Shown here piece by piece: positions 7,550 through 18,667 of a stretch of 64,000 bases of DNA. Source of the DNA: Chitinophaga deserti (lineage in GTDB: Bacteria > Bacteroidota > Bacteroidia > Chitinophagales > Chitinophagaceae); the NCBI RefSeq assembly GCF_003149455.1, contig NZ_QFFK01000003.1, positions 558,001 to 622,000 of the forward strand, written 5' to 3'. A program made the position numbers and the translations under genes. Below the pieces are notes generated by a model. That model ran no database searches, was not told where the DNA came from, and saw only the letters and a program-made list of their open reading frames with translations. Position 1 is the first letter of the stretch. Every line of letters begins with the position of its first letter.

Positions 7550-7945
7550 TTAATAAGTACTATTCTCAACTTTAGGGACTTTCAGCATGGTAGTATCCAG
7601 CTGTATGTTGCCGCCGATAACATCTTTAAGGTTTTGCAGGTAGCGGTCGCGGGTGGAAATGGCGCGCTCCAGGGAGTCTGTTCTCATTTTCAGCTGCAGG
7701 AATTCCTTCCGCTGCTTCAGGTCGCCATATCCGGGGATGTAATACCGCAGCGGGGTAAATACCACCGTGGCTACTGTAATGGCCACCAGGAGCACAAAAA
7801 GGGTGCTCAGCGCCACGTAAACGCTCATGCGGGATAAACGGAAAGCCGTCACCTCCTCATAGGTATCATCGTTCATGATAACCAGCCGGTATTTGTGGTT
7901 CAGCCGGTCGAGGCTTCTTCCCTTATTTTTGTCTTCCGTAGCCAT
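7550..7945 (-). CDS. Membrane-anchored coiled-coil protein resembling an M23 peptidase N-terminus
   Basis: Protein of 131 aa with a basic cytoplasmic N-terminus (KYRLVIMNDDTYEEV at about 18-32), one transmembrane helix (about 43-65) and a short periplasmic helix (about 78-105). The segment before and across the helix resembles the start of Bacteroidota bactofilin-linked M23 endopeptidases, but the protein stops at 131 aa, and only 53 nt separate it from bactofilin, so no LytM domain is present. It may be an inner-membrane anchor or bactofilin partner without catalytic activity. Confidence 0.65.
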   Translation of the reverse strand: MATEDKNKGRSLDRLNHKYRLVIMNDDTYEEVTAFRLSRMSVYVALSTLFVLLVAITVATVVFTPLRYYIPGYGDLKQRKEFLQLKMRTDSLERAISTRDRYLQNLKDVIGGNIQLDTTMLKVPKVENSTY

Positions 7946-8136
7946 ATTTCTGCAAAAATGTAAAGATTGAAGAAATTACCGAAATATCCATCAAAAATTC
8001 ATAATTTGTAAATACGATTTCCGATTTGCCCCAAGTTAGCCTATATACGCGCAGTCCGAAAAAAAATTATCCTATCTTTAAAATATTTTCTCCCATAAAA
8101 AAGTTAATTAAGAAGTTATTACCGACCTGGCTTTAC

Positions 8137-11100
8137 ATGCATTGTTCTAAAATATCTCTATTACGCACCGCAGTGGTGGGATGGATGTTCGTTTGCGCTG
8201 CCACCACTACGGTTTTCGGCCAGGATCAGCCTGCTGCCAGGCCCGAGAAACCCCTTAAGGTGGAAGACCGGCGCCCCCCGTCCGAAAAAATGGCCGCAAA
8301 GCCCTTCACCGTCACCCGCCGGGTGGTTCAGAATACCGTGACCCGGTATAACTATTACTATCACGCCAAACTGAAGCTGGAAAAAGTGCTTACCGGCATC
8401 AACCGCCAGCGGCAGGATAACTATAATGTTTTTCTCCCCTTCTACCCTTTCACCGTAGATAAACTGAACCTCGATGTCAACGAACTCGACTCCGTAGTTC
8501 AGAAAGCCTCCGTAGCCGTTCAGATCCACGACCCCAGGGGCCGGTGGATAGACGATTGCTACCTCCTCGTGGGAAAGGCCTACTATTACAAAGGCGACTG
8601 GGAGAATGCCTTCAACACCTTCCAGTACATCAATACCACCTTTGCCCCTAAAAAGAAATCGGAATACAATACCGTGGTAGGCCGCAGTCAGGACGATCTC
8701 CTCTCCATTTCCAGCCGCGAAAAAGAGAAAACCTGGTATGCCCGCGAATTCAGGCATAAAGCTTCCCGGAACGATGCCTTCCTCTGGCAGGCTCGTACCC
8801 TCATCGAACAAAAGAAGCATGACGAAGCCCAGTCTCTCCTGAACATACTCGAATCCGACCCCTACTTCCCCCGCCGCCTCGACGGGCAGCTGGCCGAACT
8901 GCAGGCCTGGAAATTCTATAAACAGGGCATGTATGCAGAAACCATAGAGCCCCTGAAAATCGCTATTAAGAAAGGAAACAGCGGCCGTGATCAGAAAGCC
9001 CGGATGTATTACATCCTTGGCCAGCTCTACGCCTACCATAGCAAACCCGATTCTGCCATGACGGCTTTCCGGGAAGTGATCTCCCTTAAGCCGGATGCCA
9101 CCATCGACTTCAATGCCCGCGTTCAGATCGCCAAAGCCAATACCAGGATAAACGGCGGCAGCCTCGAAGAAAGCATCAAAGCCCTTGAAAGCATGCTCCG
9201 TAAAGAGCGCTTTATCTCCTTCCGGGATGCCATTTACTACAATATGGCCGTACTCTGCGCCAACGACGATCCGGAACGTGCCATCGGCTACCTGGAGAAG
9301 GCTTTGCGTGTAGAAAGCGCTAACATGCTGCAGAAAACCTTGACTTTTAAGGGGATGGCGGATATCTACTACTTCCGCAAATCCTACCGCGATGCCCAGC
9401 GCTATTACGACAGTACCGCCTCCATCATGGGCCCCGATTTCCATGACGCCGAACTCGTAAATGCCCGTAAAGAAACTCTGGGTGCCGTAGCTGAGAAAGT
9501 GCAGATCATCCACGACGAAGACAGCCTTCAGCAAATCGCCAGCCTCTCCCCCGCCATGCGCGACTCCTTCCTCGTGAAGCAGGTGGCAGCTATCAAAGCC
9601 GCCAAAACCCCGCCTCCAGCCGAAGGCGGCAAAAAAGGCAGCAGCACCTCCGCACAAACACCTCCCGGATTTAACACGAACAATAACTTCAACAATCCCT
9701 CCTTTGGCCCCAGTAATGAAGGCGGGGAATGGTATTTCTATAACCAGAATAATAAGTCTACCGGTTTCAGCGAGTTTCGCCGCCGCTGGGGTAACAGAGC
9801 TCTGGGTGATAACTGGCGCCGCAGCCAGCAATCCGGAGCCCTTCTTGCCGGAAACAACAATAATACAACTCCCGAAGGGCAGACGGAAAATACAGGCAAT
9901 ACCAACCCTTCTATCGCCGATCTTCCTGCAGACAGCATCAATACCAGCCTCCTCGCAGGCCAGCTGCCCGACACTCCTGAGAAGCTCCAGGCATCCCGTG
10001 GCCGCCAGGAAAGTGCTTATTACGACCTCGGCAAGCTCTACAACGATAAGCTGGACGATACCCGTGAAGGTATTTCCACCTACGATACCCTGCTGAACCG
10101 CTTCCCGGATCATCCCCGCAAGGTAGAAGTGCTGTACAGCCTGTACGCCTGGCATAACAAGCTGAATCATAATGATCTGGCGTCCAAATACAAACAACAG
10201 ATCCTTACCCAGCATGCCGGAACCCAGTACGCCAGTATCCTGACACACGGCCTGCAGAATAACGAAGACAAAGCTAAAACCCAGGCAGCGGCTTCTATTT
10301 ACGAAGCAGCATACGAGGAATTCAGGAAAGGGAATTACGATACTATTTTCGTCCTGCGCAAAATTTCCGACTCTACCGTTGGCTATAGTTCCCTGCAGCC
10401 TAAATTCGACCTGCTGGAAGCCATGGCTATCATCAAAACCGGTACGGAAGACGAAGGCAAAGCCGCCATTGCATCCGTTATCACCAAATACCCGGGCGAT
10501 GCTGCCATCCTGGCACAGGCTAAATCCATCCAGGAAGCCCTGGAGCGCCGCCAGCAGCTGACCGAATACCTCACCAAACTCGAAATTACCCGTGATAGCA
10601 GCGGCGTAACGCAGGTAGACGAAAATATCCGTATCCGCTACCCCTGGCAAACGCCGCAGCCGAATATGGCAGATTCCCTGGCCCTCAAAGCCAAACTGGA
10701 TTCCGCCGCCGCAGCAGCAGCCAATATACCGCCTCCGCCGCCGGCGAAGCCTGTAACACCGTACCAGCTGGGGGCCGAAAAAGCATCCATCCCCCATTTC
10801 GTAGTGGTTCACTTCGACCGGGTTTCCAAAGTACTGATTGATGAGGCGGTGACCCAGTTCACCAAATACAATACCGACAAGCACCCGGCCAGCCAGCTGC
10901 AAACCAGCACCTATGCGCTGACGCCTACGGAAATCATGGTGATCGTCCGCCTGTTCCCTGATGAGAACAAAGCCCTGGATTATTTCGATGAAATTTCCCG
11001 CGTTGCCAGTGAAACCATTATCCCCCGGATACGGCCTACTGACTACCGGTTGTTCATCATTTCACGCGAAAACTTCATTCTGTTAAATAATACCAAAGAC

Positions 11101-11148
11101 ATAGACGGCTACCGCACATTCTTCAACAACAACTACATAACGGAATAA
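8137..11148 (+). CDS. porW: TPR protein PorW/SprE (type IX secretion and gliding)
   Basis: Large TPR protein, 1003 aa from the ATG at 8137. A TTG-initiated extension from 8026 is possible but lacks a signal, while the ATG at 8137 opens a signal peptide ending near TTTVFGQ. TPR-like helical pairs fill about 120-500 and 650-860, separated by a Ser/Gly/Asn-rich linker (about 495-630). The C-terminal segment starting FVVVHFDRVSKVLIDEAV (about 885) is typical of SprE/PorW. In Flavobacterium and Porphyromonas this protein works with the T9SS core at the outer membrane. It fits with the T9SS-tailed protein at 45.4 kb. A TATCTTTA element at 8073-8080 supports the shorter start. Confidence 0.85.
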   Translation: MHCSKISLLRTAVVGWMFVCAATTTVFGQDQPAARPEKPLKVEDRRPPSEKMAAKPFTVTRRVVQNTVTRYNYYYHAKLKLEKVLTGINRQRQDNYNVFLPFYPFTVDKLNLDVNELDSVVQKASVAVQIHDPRGRWIDDCYLLVGKAYYYKGDWENAFNTFQYINTTFAPKKKSEYNTVVGRSQDDLLSISSREKEKTWYAREFRHKASRNDAFLWQARTLIEQKKHDEAQSLLNILESDPYFPRRLDGQLAELQAWKFYKQGMYAETIEPLKIAIKKGNSGRDQKARMYYILGQLYAYHSKPDSAMTAFREVISLKPDATIDFNARVQIAKANTRINGGSLEESIKALESMLRKERFISFRDAIYYNMAVLCANDDPERAIGYLEKALRVESANMLQKTLTFKGMADIYYFRKSYRDAQRYYDSTASIMGPDFHDAELVNARKETLGAVAEKVQIIHDEDSLQQIASLSPAMRDSFLVKQVAAIKAAKTPPPAEGGKKGSSTSAQTPPGFNTNNNFNNPSFGPSNEGGEWYFYNQNNKSTGFSEFRRRWGNRALGDNWRRSQQSGALLAGNNNNTTPEGQTENTGNTNPSIADLPADSINTSLLAGQLPDTPEKLQASRGRQESAYYDLGKLYNDKLDDTREGISTYDTLLNRFPDHPRKVEVLYSLYAWHNKLNHNDLASKYKQQILTQHAGTQYASILTHGLQNNEDKAKTQAAASIYEAAYEEFRKGNYDTIFVLRKISDSTVGYSSLQPKFDLLEAMAIIKTGTEDEGKAAIASVITKYPGDAAILAQAKSIQEALERRQQLTEYLTKLEITRDSSGVTQVDENIRIRYPWQTPQPNMADSLALKAKLDSAAAAAANIPPPPPAKPVTPYQLGAEKASIPHFVVVHFDRVSKVLIDEAVTQFTKYNTDKHPASQLQTSTYALTPTEIMVIVRLFPDENKALDYFDEISRVASETIIPRIRPTDYRLFIISRENFILLNNTKDIDGYRTFFNNNYITE

Positions 11149-11209
11149 TATTTGTAATACAAACCAGTAAGCTCATGCAACCCGGCCTATGAAACGCGGG
11201 GAAAATGCA

Positions 11210-11217
11210 TATTTTTG
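11210..11217 (+). promoter_or_regulatory. Promoter -7 element for PBP1A
   Basis: TATTTTTG is a full match to TAnnTTTG. Initiation near 11224 gives a 26-nt leader before the ATG at 11250. No TTG is found at the usual -33 distance. Confidence 0.55.
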
Positions 11218-11249
11218 CGCTAAACAGACTGTTTCACACTTTTTAACAT

Positions 11250-13685
11250 ATGAAAAAATCCGTAAAAATATTATGGGTGACCTTTGGATGCGGGGTGTCT
11301 TTATTCCTCATCCTCCTCCTGTTGATCAATCTCCGGATCATCGGCCACATGCCCAGCATGGAGGAACTGGAAAACCCGCGTACAGCGCTTGCTTCCGAAG
11401 TGATCGCTGAAGACGGTACAATTATGGGTAAATACCTGCAGGTAGACCGTTCCAATGTCGACTACAAGGATATTTCTCCCAACGTAATCAATGCACTTCT
11501 CGCTACGGAAGACCGTAATTTCTACAGTCACTCCGGTATCGACGCCAAGGCTACAGCGGCCATTCCTTTCTACCTCCTGATTGGTAAAAAGCGTGGCTCT
11601 TCTACCATCACCCAGCAGCTGGCACTTAACCTTCAGCAGGATGGGGAGGGTAAAACCCGTTCCCGCAACCTGGTAGTCCGCTCTTTCCAGAAGCTTTCGG
11701 AATGGGTGATCGCCATTAAACTGGAAAGAAACCTTACCAAAAAAGAAATCATCACGCTTTACCTCAATACGGTTGCATTCGGCGATAACGTGTACGGCAT
11801 AGAAAACGGCGCGCGTACCTTCTTCAGCAAAGACCCCTCCCGCCTTTCTATTGAAGAGGCCGCTACGCTGGTAGGTATGCTGAAAGGCTCCACACAGTAC
11901 AATCCCCGCCGTAACCCGGTAATGGCACTTAACCGCCGCAATACCGTAATCGATAACATGGTAAGCGAAGGATACATCACCAGTGCCGATGGCAGTTCTG
12001 CCAAAGGCCGTCCCATTGTGCTGCGCTACAATAAGCTCGACCATAACAAAGGCCTGGCCCCCTACTTCCGCGAAGTATTGCGCAGCGAACTGAAAACCTG
12101 GTGCAAGGAACATACTAAACCCGATGGTTCTGAATACAACCTTTACCGCGATGGCCTGAAGATTTATACCACCATCAATCCCCGCATGCAGCTGTATGCA
12201 GAGGAAGCTGTGGCCCACCATCTGAAAGACCTCCAGAAGCAGTTCCAGCAGCAGGCTAATATCAAGTCCGGCAAAGTATGGAATGGCAACATCGCTTCCA
12301 GGGACCTGCAGAACTTCATCAAGGATACCGACCGCTACCGGAGCATGAAGGAAGAAGAAGCTACTGATGAAGAGATACAAAAGGCTTTCAACACACCAAC
12401 TAAAATGAAAGCCTTCTCCTGGCGCAGTTATACCAATACCGAGATCAATGACATCGATACGGTAATGACGCCCCTGGACTCCATCAAGTATCACCGTGCC
12501 ATCTTACAGTCCGGCTTCATGGCTATGGACCCTGAAAGCGGAGAGATCAAAGCATGGGTAGGCGGCCCCGACTTCAGGTATTTCAAGAACGACCACGTAT
12601 ATAAAACCACCCGCCAGGTAGGTTCTACGTTCAAGCCGTTCCTGTACCTGTTTGCACTTATGAATGGATTCAATCCCAATACAATGCTCCCCAACGAGCC
12701 TGTTACCATCGGCAACTGGACGCTTTCCCGCAACTCAGAAGGCAGTGTGGGCGGCTCCATTTCAATGGCGGGTGCACTGGCCAAATCACTGAACCTGGTG
12801 AGCGCATACCTCATCAAACAGTTCGGCGCCAAATCTTTCGCCAATTTCGCGAACGATAAGATCGGCTTCCAGTCCAGCAAGATTGAACCTTATCCGTCCA
12901 TTGCGCTGGGTACATCTACCCTCTCGCTGTACGACATGCTGAGAGCTTACACCATGTTCCCTGCACGTGGTGTAATCACTACTCCCATATACATTACCCG
13001 TATCGAAGACCGTTTTGGTAATATCCTCGAAACATATGTTCCGGAGAAGAAGGAAGTGATCAGCGAAATAGATGCTTATACTATGGTGAAGATGATGGAA
13101 GGCGTTACTGCTCCCGGAGGTACCGGTGCACGTATGCGCTTCCGTTACAACATCCCCGGTGAAGTAGCGGGTAAAACCGGTACTACCAACGATAACACCG
13201 ATGGCTGGTTCCTTGGATACACACCGCAATTGCTTGCAGGCGCCTGGGTAGGCTGCGACAACAACTACCTCCGCTTCAGCAGCACCGCACTGGGCCAGGG
13301 TGCTAATACCGGTCTGCCTATCTTCGCATTGTTTATGCAGAAAGTATATGCAGACAAAACGCTTGGCATCGATCCTAAGTCTACCTTCCCGATTCCTGCC
13401 AATATGCACAACGATCTGTATTTCAACTACGAGTCTAACATACAGCCCGGTGCAGAAGCGGAAGACGTAGGTAATGGCGGTGCCAGCGACTACGAAAGTG
13501 TTGATGTAGGAGCATACGGTGAGCCGGTAGAGCAGCAACCGAAGGAAGCTCCTAAAGATACTCCCAAGGAACAAAAGGATCCAAAAGAAGCGCCAAAGGA
13601 AAAAGCCCCTAAGCGCGATGAGCCTCAGCCTTCCGGCCAGCAGCCCAAAGCACAGATGCCTCCCAAACCAAAAAGCAATAACTGA
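11250..13685 (+). CDS. mrcA: Class A penicillin-binding protein 1A (glycosyltransferase/transpeptidase)
   Basis: Bifunctional peptidoglycan synthase of 811 aa. A single transmembrane helix lies at about 8-30. The GT51 domain follows, with ATEDRNFYSHSGID (about 85-98) and STITQQLALNL. The transpeptidase domain carries STFK (SxxK), AKSLNLVSA (SxN) and AGKTGTTND (KTG). The last about 60 residues are a Lys/Pro/Glu-rich tail with repeated KEAPK-like blocks, probably disordered in the periplasm. The gene has its own promoter and ends at a bidirectional terminator shared with the convergent M28 gene. Confidence 0.95.
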   Translation: MKKSVKILWVTFGCGVSLFLILLLLINLRIIGHMPSMEELENPRTALASEVIAEDGTIMGKYLQVDRSNVDYKDISPNVINALLATEDRNFYSHSGIDAKATAAIPFYLLIGKKRGSSTITQQLALNLQQDGEGKTRSRNLVVRSFQKLSEWVIAIKLERNLTKKEIITLYLNTVAFGDNVYGIENGARTFFSKDPSRLSIEEAATLVGMLKGSTQYNPRRNPVMALNRRNTVIDNMVSEGYITSADGSSAKGRPIVLRYNKLDHNKGLAPYFREVLRSELKTWCKEHTKPDGSEYNLYRDGLKIYTTINPRMQLYAEEAVAHHLKDLQKQFQQQANIKSGKVWNGNIASRDLQNFIKDTDRYRSMKEEEATDEEIQKAFNTPTKMKAFSWRSYTNTEINDIDTVMTPLDSIKYHRAILQSGFMAMDPESGEIKAWVGGPDFRYFKNDHVYKTTRQVGSTFKPFLYLFALMNGFNPNTMLPNEPVTIGNWTLSRNSEGSVGGSISMAGALAKSLNLVSAYLIKQFGAKSFANFANDKIGFQSSKIEPYPSIALGTSTLSLYDMLRAYTMFPARGVITTPIYITRIEDRFGNILETYVPEKKEVISEIDAYTMVKMMEGVTAPGGTGARMRFRYNIPGEVAGKTGTTNDNTDGWFLGYTPQLLAGAWVGCDNNYLRFSSTALGQGANTGLPIFALFMQKVYADKTLGIDPKSTFPIPANMHNDLYFNYESNIQPGAEAEDVGNGGASDYESVDVGAYGEPVEQQPKEAPKDTPKEQKDPKEAPKEKAPKRDEPQPSGQQPKAQMPPKPKSNN

Positions 13686-13689
13686 TTAT

Positions 13690-13728
13690 AAAAAAAGAGC
13701 GTGTATTCACATACACGCTCTTTTTTTA
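13690..13728. terminator. Bidirectional terminator between PBP1A and M28 peptidase genes
   Basis: GAGCGTGTAT and ATACACGCTC form a perfect 10-bp stem (13697-13720) with a 4-nt loop. It is flanked by an A run on the left and a T run on the right, so it can act in both directions. Confidence 0.92.
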
Positions 13729-13775
13729 TATAAACTATTATCATGCTCATGCAATGAGTAAGATGCCCGTTCAGG

Positions 13776-14699
13776 TTAATCCTGCTTCACATAAGTAAGC
13801 CGGTTATACTTCATGGAATTATCAATCAGCTGGATCGCTATTTTCAAAATACCAGCTTCTGCTTCTGCATCCACTTTAGGGGTATCGTCTGTAGGCTTAT
13901 GATAATCATCGTGGCCGCCGGTATGCAGGAACAGAACAGGTACGCCTGCTATGAAAAAGCTATGGTGATCACTGCCTCCCTTGCCTGAGCCGTCTGTGAA
14001 GAATTTAATGCCACCATCCTGCACACCCTTAAAAATAGCCGGCCATTCTTCTGCCGTACCATATCCTCCAATGCCAACACCGCGTTTGGGATCGTACCTG
14101 CCAATCATATCCATGTTCAGCATGAAATGTGCCTTGCCCAATGAATCAATGGGGTAACGGGTGTAATACTTCGAGCCATGCAGCCCCAGCTCTTCACCAC
14201 CAAAAGCGATGAACAGGAAGTTAAAAGGCTCCTTCACTTCATTACCCTGGTAATGCCTGGCCAGTTCCAGCAGCCCGGCAACGCCGGAAGCATTATCGTC
14301 GGCGCCATTATGAATCTCATTCGGATAGCGGCCGTTAAACAGTTCGCCATGCCCCAGATGGTCGTAGTGTGCACCAATGATCACAGTGCGGGCAGCACCG
14401 TTGTCGATGAAACCAATCACGTTCTTGCTGCGCAGATTGTAATGATTGCCGCGTGCAAATACGAAGTGCTGATAATACTGTCCTCCGATGGCGGGTTTAA
14501 GTCCAATGCTGCGGAACTGTTTCTCCACATACTTCGCTGCTTTCTCCCCTCCTTTTGTTTCGGTACCACGGCCTTTCAGCTTATCCGAAGCCAGGTAACC
14601 AACCGTTGCTTTAATGCGCTCAGGTGAAGGGGTGGTTTCTTGTGCGGTGGCGGCTCCTGCTGCGGCCAGCCAGATAATCAATATAGCAATCTGCTTCAT
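13776..14699 (-). CDS. Secreted M28 family zinc aminopeptidase
   Basis: Protein of 307 aa with a signal peptide (cleavage after about ATA at 19). The M28 co-catalytic zinc ligands are visible: His111 in GAHYDH, bridging Asp134 in NGADDNASG, Glu169-170 in GGEELG, Asp197 in NMDMIG, and a C-terminal His in LHTGGHDDYH. This fits an extracytoplasmic aminopeptidase acting on peptides. There is no PA domain and the length is that of a minimal M28 enzyme. It lies downstream of the yidC terminator, so it probably has its own promoter. Confidence 0.92.
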   Translation of the reverse strand: MKQIAILIIWLAAAGAATAQETTPSPERIKATVGYLASDKLKGRGTETKGGEKAAKYVEKQFRSIGLKPAIGGQYYQHFVFARGNHYNLRSKNVIGFIDNGAARTVIIGAHYDHLGHGELFNGRYPNEIHNGADDNASGVAGLLELARHYQGNEVKEPFNFLFIAFGGEELGLHGSKYYTRYPIDSLGKAHFMLNMDMIGRYDPKRGVGIGGYGTAEEWPAIFKGVQDGGIKFFTDGSGKGGSDHHSFFIAGVPVLFLHTGGHDDYHKPTDDTPKVDAEAEAGILKIAIQLIDNSMKYNRLTYVKQD

Positions 14700-14711
14700 A
14701 CGGGTAAAAAT

Positions 14712-14744
14712 AAAAAAGGCCCCGTTGTAACGAGGCCTTTTTGT
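14712..14744 (-). terminator. Terminator of yidC
   Basis: AAAAAGGCC and GGCCTTTTT pair around a CG-closed loop (one C/A mismatch), with T runs on the minus strand. It sits 15 nt past the yidC stop. Confidence 0.8.
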
Positions 14745-14758
14745 GTTATACGGTTGTA

Positions 14759-16600
14759 TTATTTCTTGCGTGTTTTCTGCATTTCAGCCTGGCGCTTCTG
14801 CATATCCTCCAGTTTTTCCGCCCATTTGGACTTCGACTGGGGTTTGGATTTATTCGCCTGGATCTGTGCATGGATCTTATCGTGGTTGATGATAAACGTC
14901 TGAATTACCCATTGCAGCAGGATCGAGATCACGTTGCTCAGGAAGTAATAGTACGTGAGTGCCGCGGCCATTTTGTTGAAGATACCCAACAGCATGATCG
15001 GGAATACGTAAGGCATATACTTCATCACCGGATTGCTCTGGTCGGCCATTCCCCTGTTGTAGAACGCGAGGATAAGGCTCGTGATCGTCATCAGGATGGT
15101 GAACAGGGAAATGTGATCGCCATACAGCGGAATATCAAAACCGAAGTTATAGATAGAGTCGTATGTGCTAAGGTCATTCGCCCACAGGAAGCTTTCCTGA
15201 CGCAGCTCGATGGAGCTGGGGAAGAAGGAGTACATCGCCACAAGGATGGGCAGCTGCAACAGTGCAGGCAAACATCCACCGAGCGGGTTCACACCGGCAC
15301 TGCGGAAAAGCTTCATCTGTTCCATACCAAAGGCCTGCTGATCGTCTTTATAACGGGCACGCAGTTCATCCAGTTCAGGCTTCAGCACTTTCATCTTGGC
15401 AGACGACACATAGCTCTGGTAAGTGAACGGTGCAATGATGAGGCGGATGAAGATGGTGAGCAGGAGGATGATCAGACCGTAGTTGGAGGTAAGTCCACCG
15501 AGGAAGTCGAACACAGGGATGATGATCCAGATGTTGACATATTTCACGAAAGCGAAAATACCGGTACCGAGGGGGATGATCTTCTGCAGCTCAATATCCA
15601 TGGCTTTGAGGGCCTTGTACTTATTGGGGCCGTAATACACTTCGATGGGGAAGGTATAGCTGGCGGCGCCATTGTACGGGATGAAGAGCGTGGTCATCTG
15701 CTGGCCAACGATATTGGGGCTCTGCGGTACTTTCGAATGAATGTCGGCAGAAGCGAAGTTATCTTTTTTAGCGATGAGCGTGGTGTTGAAGAACTGCTGC
15801 TTGAAGCTTACCCATTGCAGCGGAGTGGCCAGCTTCTTCTCGCTGGTGTTCATCAGCGTGAAGTAGTCATGGTCTTTCTGAGCATCGCGCCAGTGGATCT
15901 GGTTGTTCATGCGCTCCTGTTCCATACTGTGCTCCTGGAGGTCTGACTGACTGTTCCACTGAAGCTCGGCATTTTTGCTGCCCAGGACACTCTGCATACC
16001 TACCAGGTTAATGGTATAATCTACAAGGTAGCTGTCGTTTTTCAGCATATAGGTATACTCGATGTACTGACCCGGGGTGCTGGTGGAAAGGCGGTAGCTG
16101 ACAGACTGGCTGCCATCAGGATGCTTTTCAAGGTTACCGGGGGTAAAGAATACATCTGCAGTATTGAGCGATTGGTTATTGGCCAGGGGCACTTTAATAC
16201 CCTGACGGTTGAACGAACCTTTTTGCAGCATAAGAGGCTGGCCGGCAGAGGATTTGAATTCCAGCAGCTGGATTTCTTTAGGCTGGCCGCCTTTATTGGT
16301 GAAAGTGATTTTCACCAGTTTGTTTTCCAGAATGGTGGTGGCTTCGGCGCCGGTGGCCGCGTGGGTAAAGGGACCGTATTCGCTGCTGAGGCGTGCAGAA
16401 TCATGGGGAGCAACGGCTGCAGAGCTGTCTCCCAGCGCTACAGTCTTACTTTGTTCTGCTTTAGGCTTGTTCAGGTTAGCGATGGAATCCTGCCGGGCCT
16501 TTTCGATTTTTGCGTCCTGCGAGCTTTTCTGGTTCCACCAGATGTACCCAACAAGTAGGGCGCCCAGTAACACAAAACCAATGACCGAATTTCTATCCAT
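14759..16600 (-). CDS. yidC: Membrane protein insertase YidC
   Basis: Inner-membrane insertase of 613 aa, as usual for Gram-negative YidC with the large periplasmic P1 domain. The N-terminal anchor is at about 6-23 (VIGFVLLGALLVGYIWW), P1 at about 60-340, and the conserved five-helix insertase region from about 355, including APFTYQSYVSSAKMKVLKPE, GGCLPALLQLPILVAMYSFF and MKYMPYVFPIMLLGIFNKM. The C-terminus is a Lys/Gln-rich cytoplasmic tail. It lies downstream of pyrG in the same direction but has its own TACCTTTG element and a palindrome in between. Confidence 0.96.
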   Translation of the reverse strand: MDRNSVIGFVLLGALLVGYIWWNQKSSQDAKIEKARQDSIANLNKPKAEQSKTVALGDSSAAVAPHDSARLSSEYGPFTHAATGAEATTILENKLVKITFTNKGGQPKEIQLLEFKSSAGQPLMLQKGSFNRQGIKVPLANNQSLNTADVFFTPGNLEKHPDGSQSVSYRLSTSTPGQYIEYTYMLKNDSYLVDYTINLVGMQSVLGSKNAELQWNSQSDLQEHSMEQERMNNQIHWRDAQKDHDYFTLMNTSEKKLATPLQWVSFKQQFFNTTLIAKKDNFASADIHSKVPQSPNIVGQQMTTLFIPYNGAASYTFPIEVYYGPNKYKALKAMDIELQKIIPLGTGIFAFVKYVNIWIIIPVFDFLGGLTSNYGLIILLLTIFIRLIIAPFTYQSYVSSAKMKVLKPELDELRARYKDDQQAFGMEQMKLFRSAGVNPLGGCLPALLQLPILVAMYSFFPSSIELRQESFLWANDLSTYDSIYNFGFDIPLYGDHISLFTILMTITSLILAFYNRGMADQSNPVMKYMPYVFPIMLLGIFNKMAAALTYYYFLSNVISILLQWVIQTFIINHDKIHAQIQANKSKPQSKSKWAEKLEDMQKRQAEMQKTRKK

Positions 16601-16623
16601 GTCGAAAATTAAAATTTAAGGAG

Positions 16624-16631
16624 CAAAGGTA
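16624..16631 (-). promoter_or_regulatory. Promoter -7 element for yidC
   Basis: TACCTTTG on the minus strand, a full match to TAnnTTTG, puts initiation near 16617, 17 nt before the yidC start. No clear -33 element is seen. Confidence 0.5.
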
Positions 16632-16654
16632 ATATAAAGGCGGGTATGATGCAT

Positions 16655-16699
16655 GATTTCTGTTAGCGGAAATGTTAAAGTATCCCGCTAACAGAAATC
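16655..16699. repeat. Perfect 15-bp inverted repeat between pyrG and yidC
   Basis: GATTTCTGTTAGCGG (16655-16669) and CCGCTAACAGAAATC (16685-16699) are exact reverse complements separated by 15 nt. No T run follows on either strand, so it is not a standard terminator. It lies 20 nt after the pyrG stop. Confidence 0.85.
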
Positions 16700-16719
16700 G
16701 TACTTACATCAAGATTAAT

Positions 16720-18471
<1,752 letters not shown>

Positions 18472-18476
18472 TCATG

Positions 18477-18507
18477 CAAAGTTACACAAATTTGCTACCC
18501 TCCCAAA
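18477..18507 (-). promoter_or_regulatory. Consensus promoter for pyrG
   Basis: On the minus strand TTTG (18507-18504), then 19 nt, then TAACTTTG (18484-18477). This is an exact match to the Bacteroidota primary sigma promoter. Initiation is expected near 18470. Confidence 0.85.
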
Positions 18508-18638
18508 CCGAATTTTCTCAGGAGCCTTAAAAACCGCCCGCAAACCATCCACCATGGCTAGTTTCAAAAATTTCCCGCCGGGAGCTGCGCCCAAACCTTC
18601 TTCCACAGCATGCCCCGGGAATTGTCAAAGCATTCCCG

Positions 18639-18646
18639 TAATTTTG
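18639..18646 (+). promoter_or_regulatory. Promoter -7 element for the thioesterase gene
   Basis: TAATTTTG is a full match to TAnnTTTG, with a TTG at 18622-18624. Initiation near 18653 lies downstream of the ATG at 18554, so it supports the start at 18668. Confidence 0.6.
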
Positions 18647-18667
18647 CCCCCTGAAATTCGTTCCATT

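Noticed and set aside
8161..10902. 913-codon frame antisense to the PorW gene
   Set aside because: The sense frame has a signal peptide, TPR repeats and family motifs; the antisense product has none.
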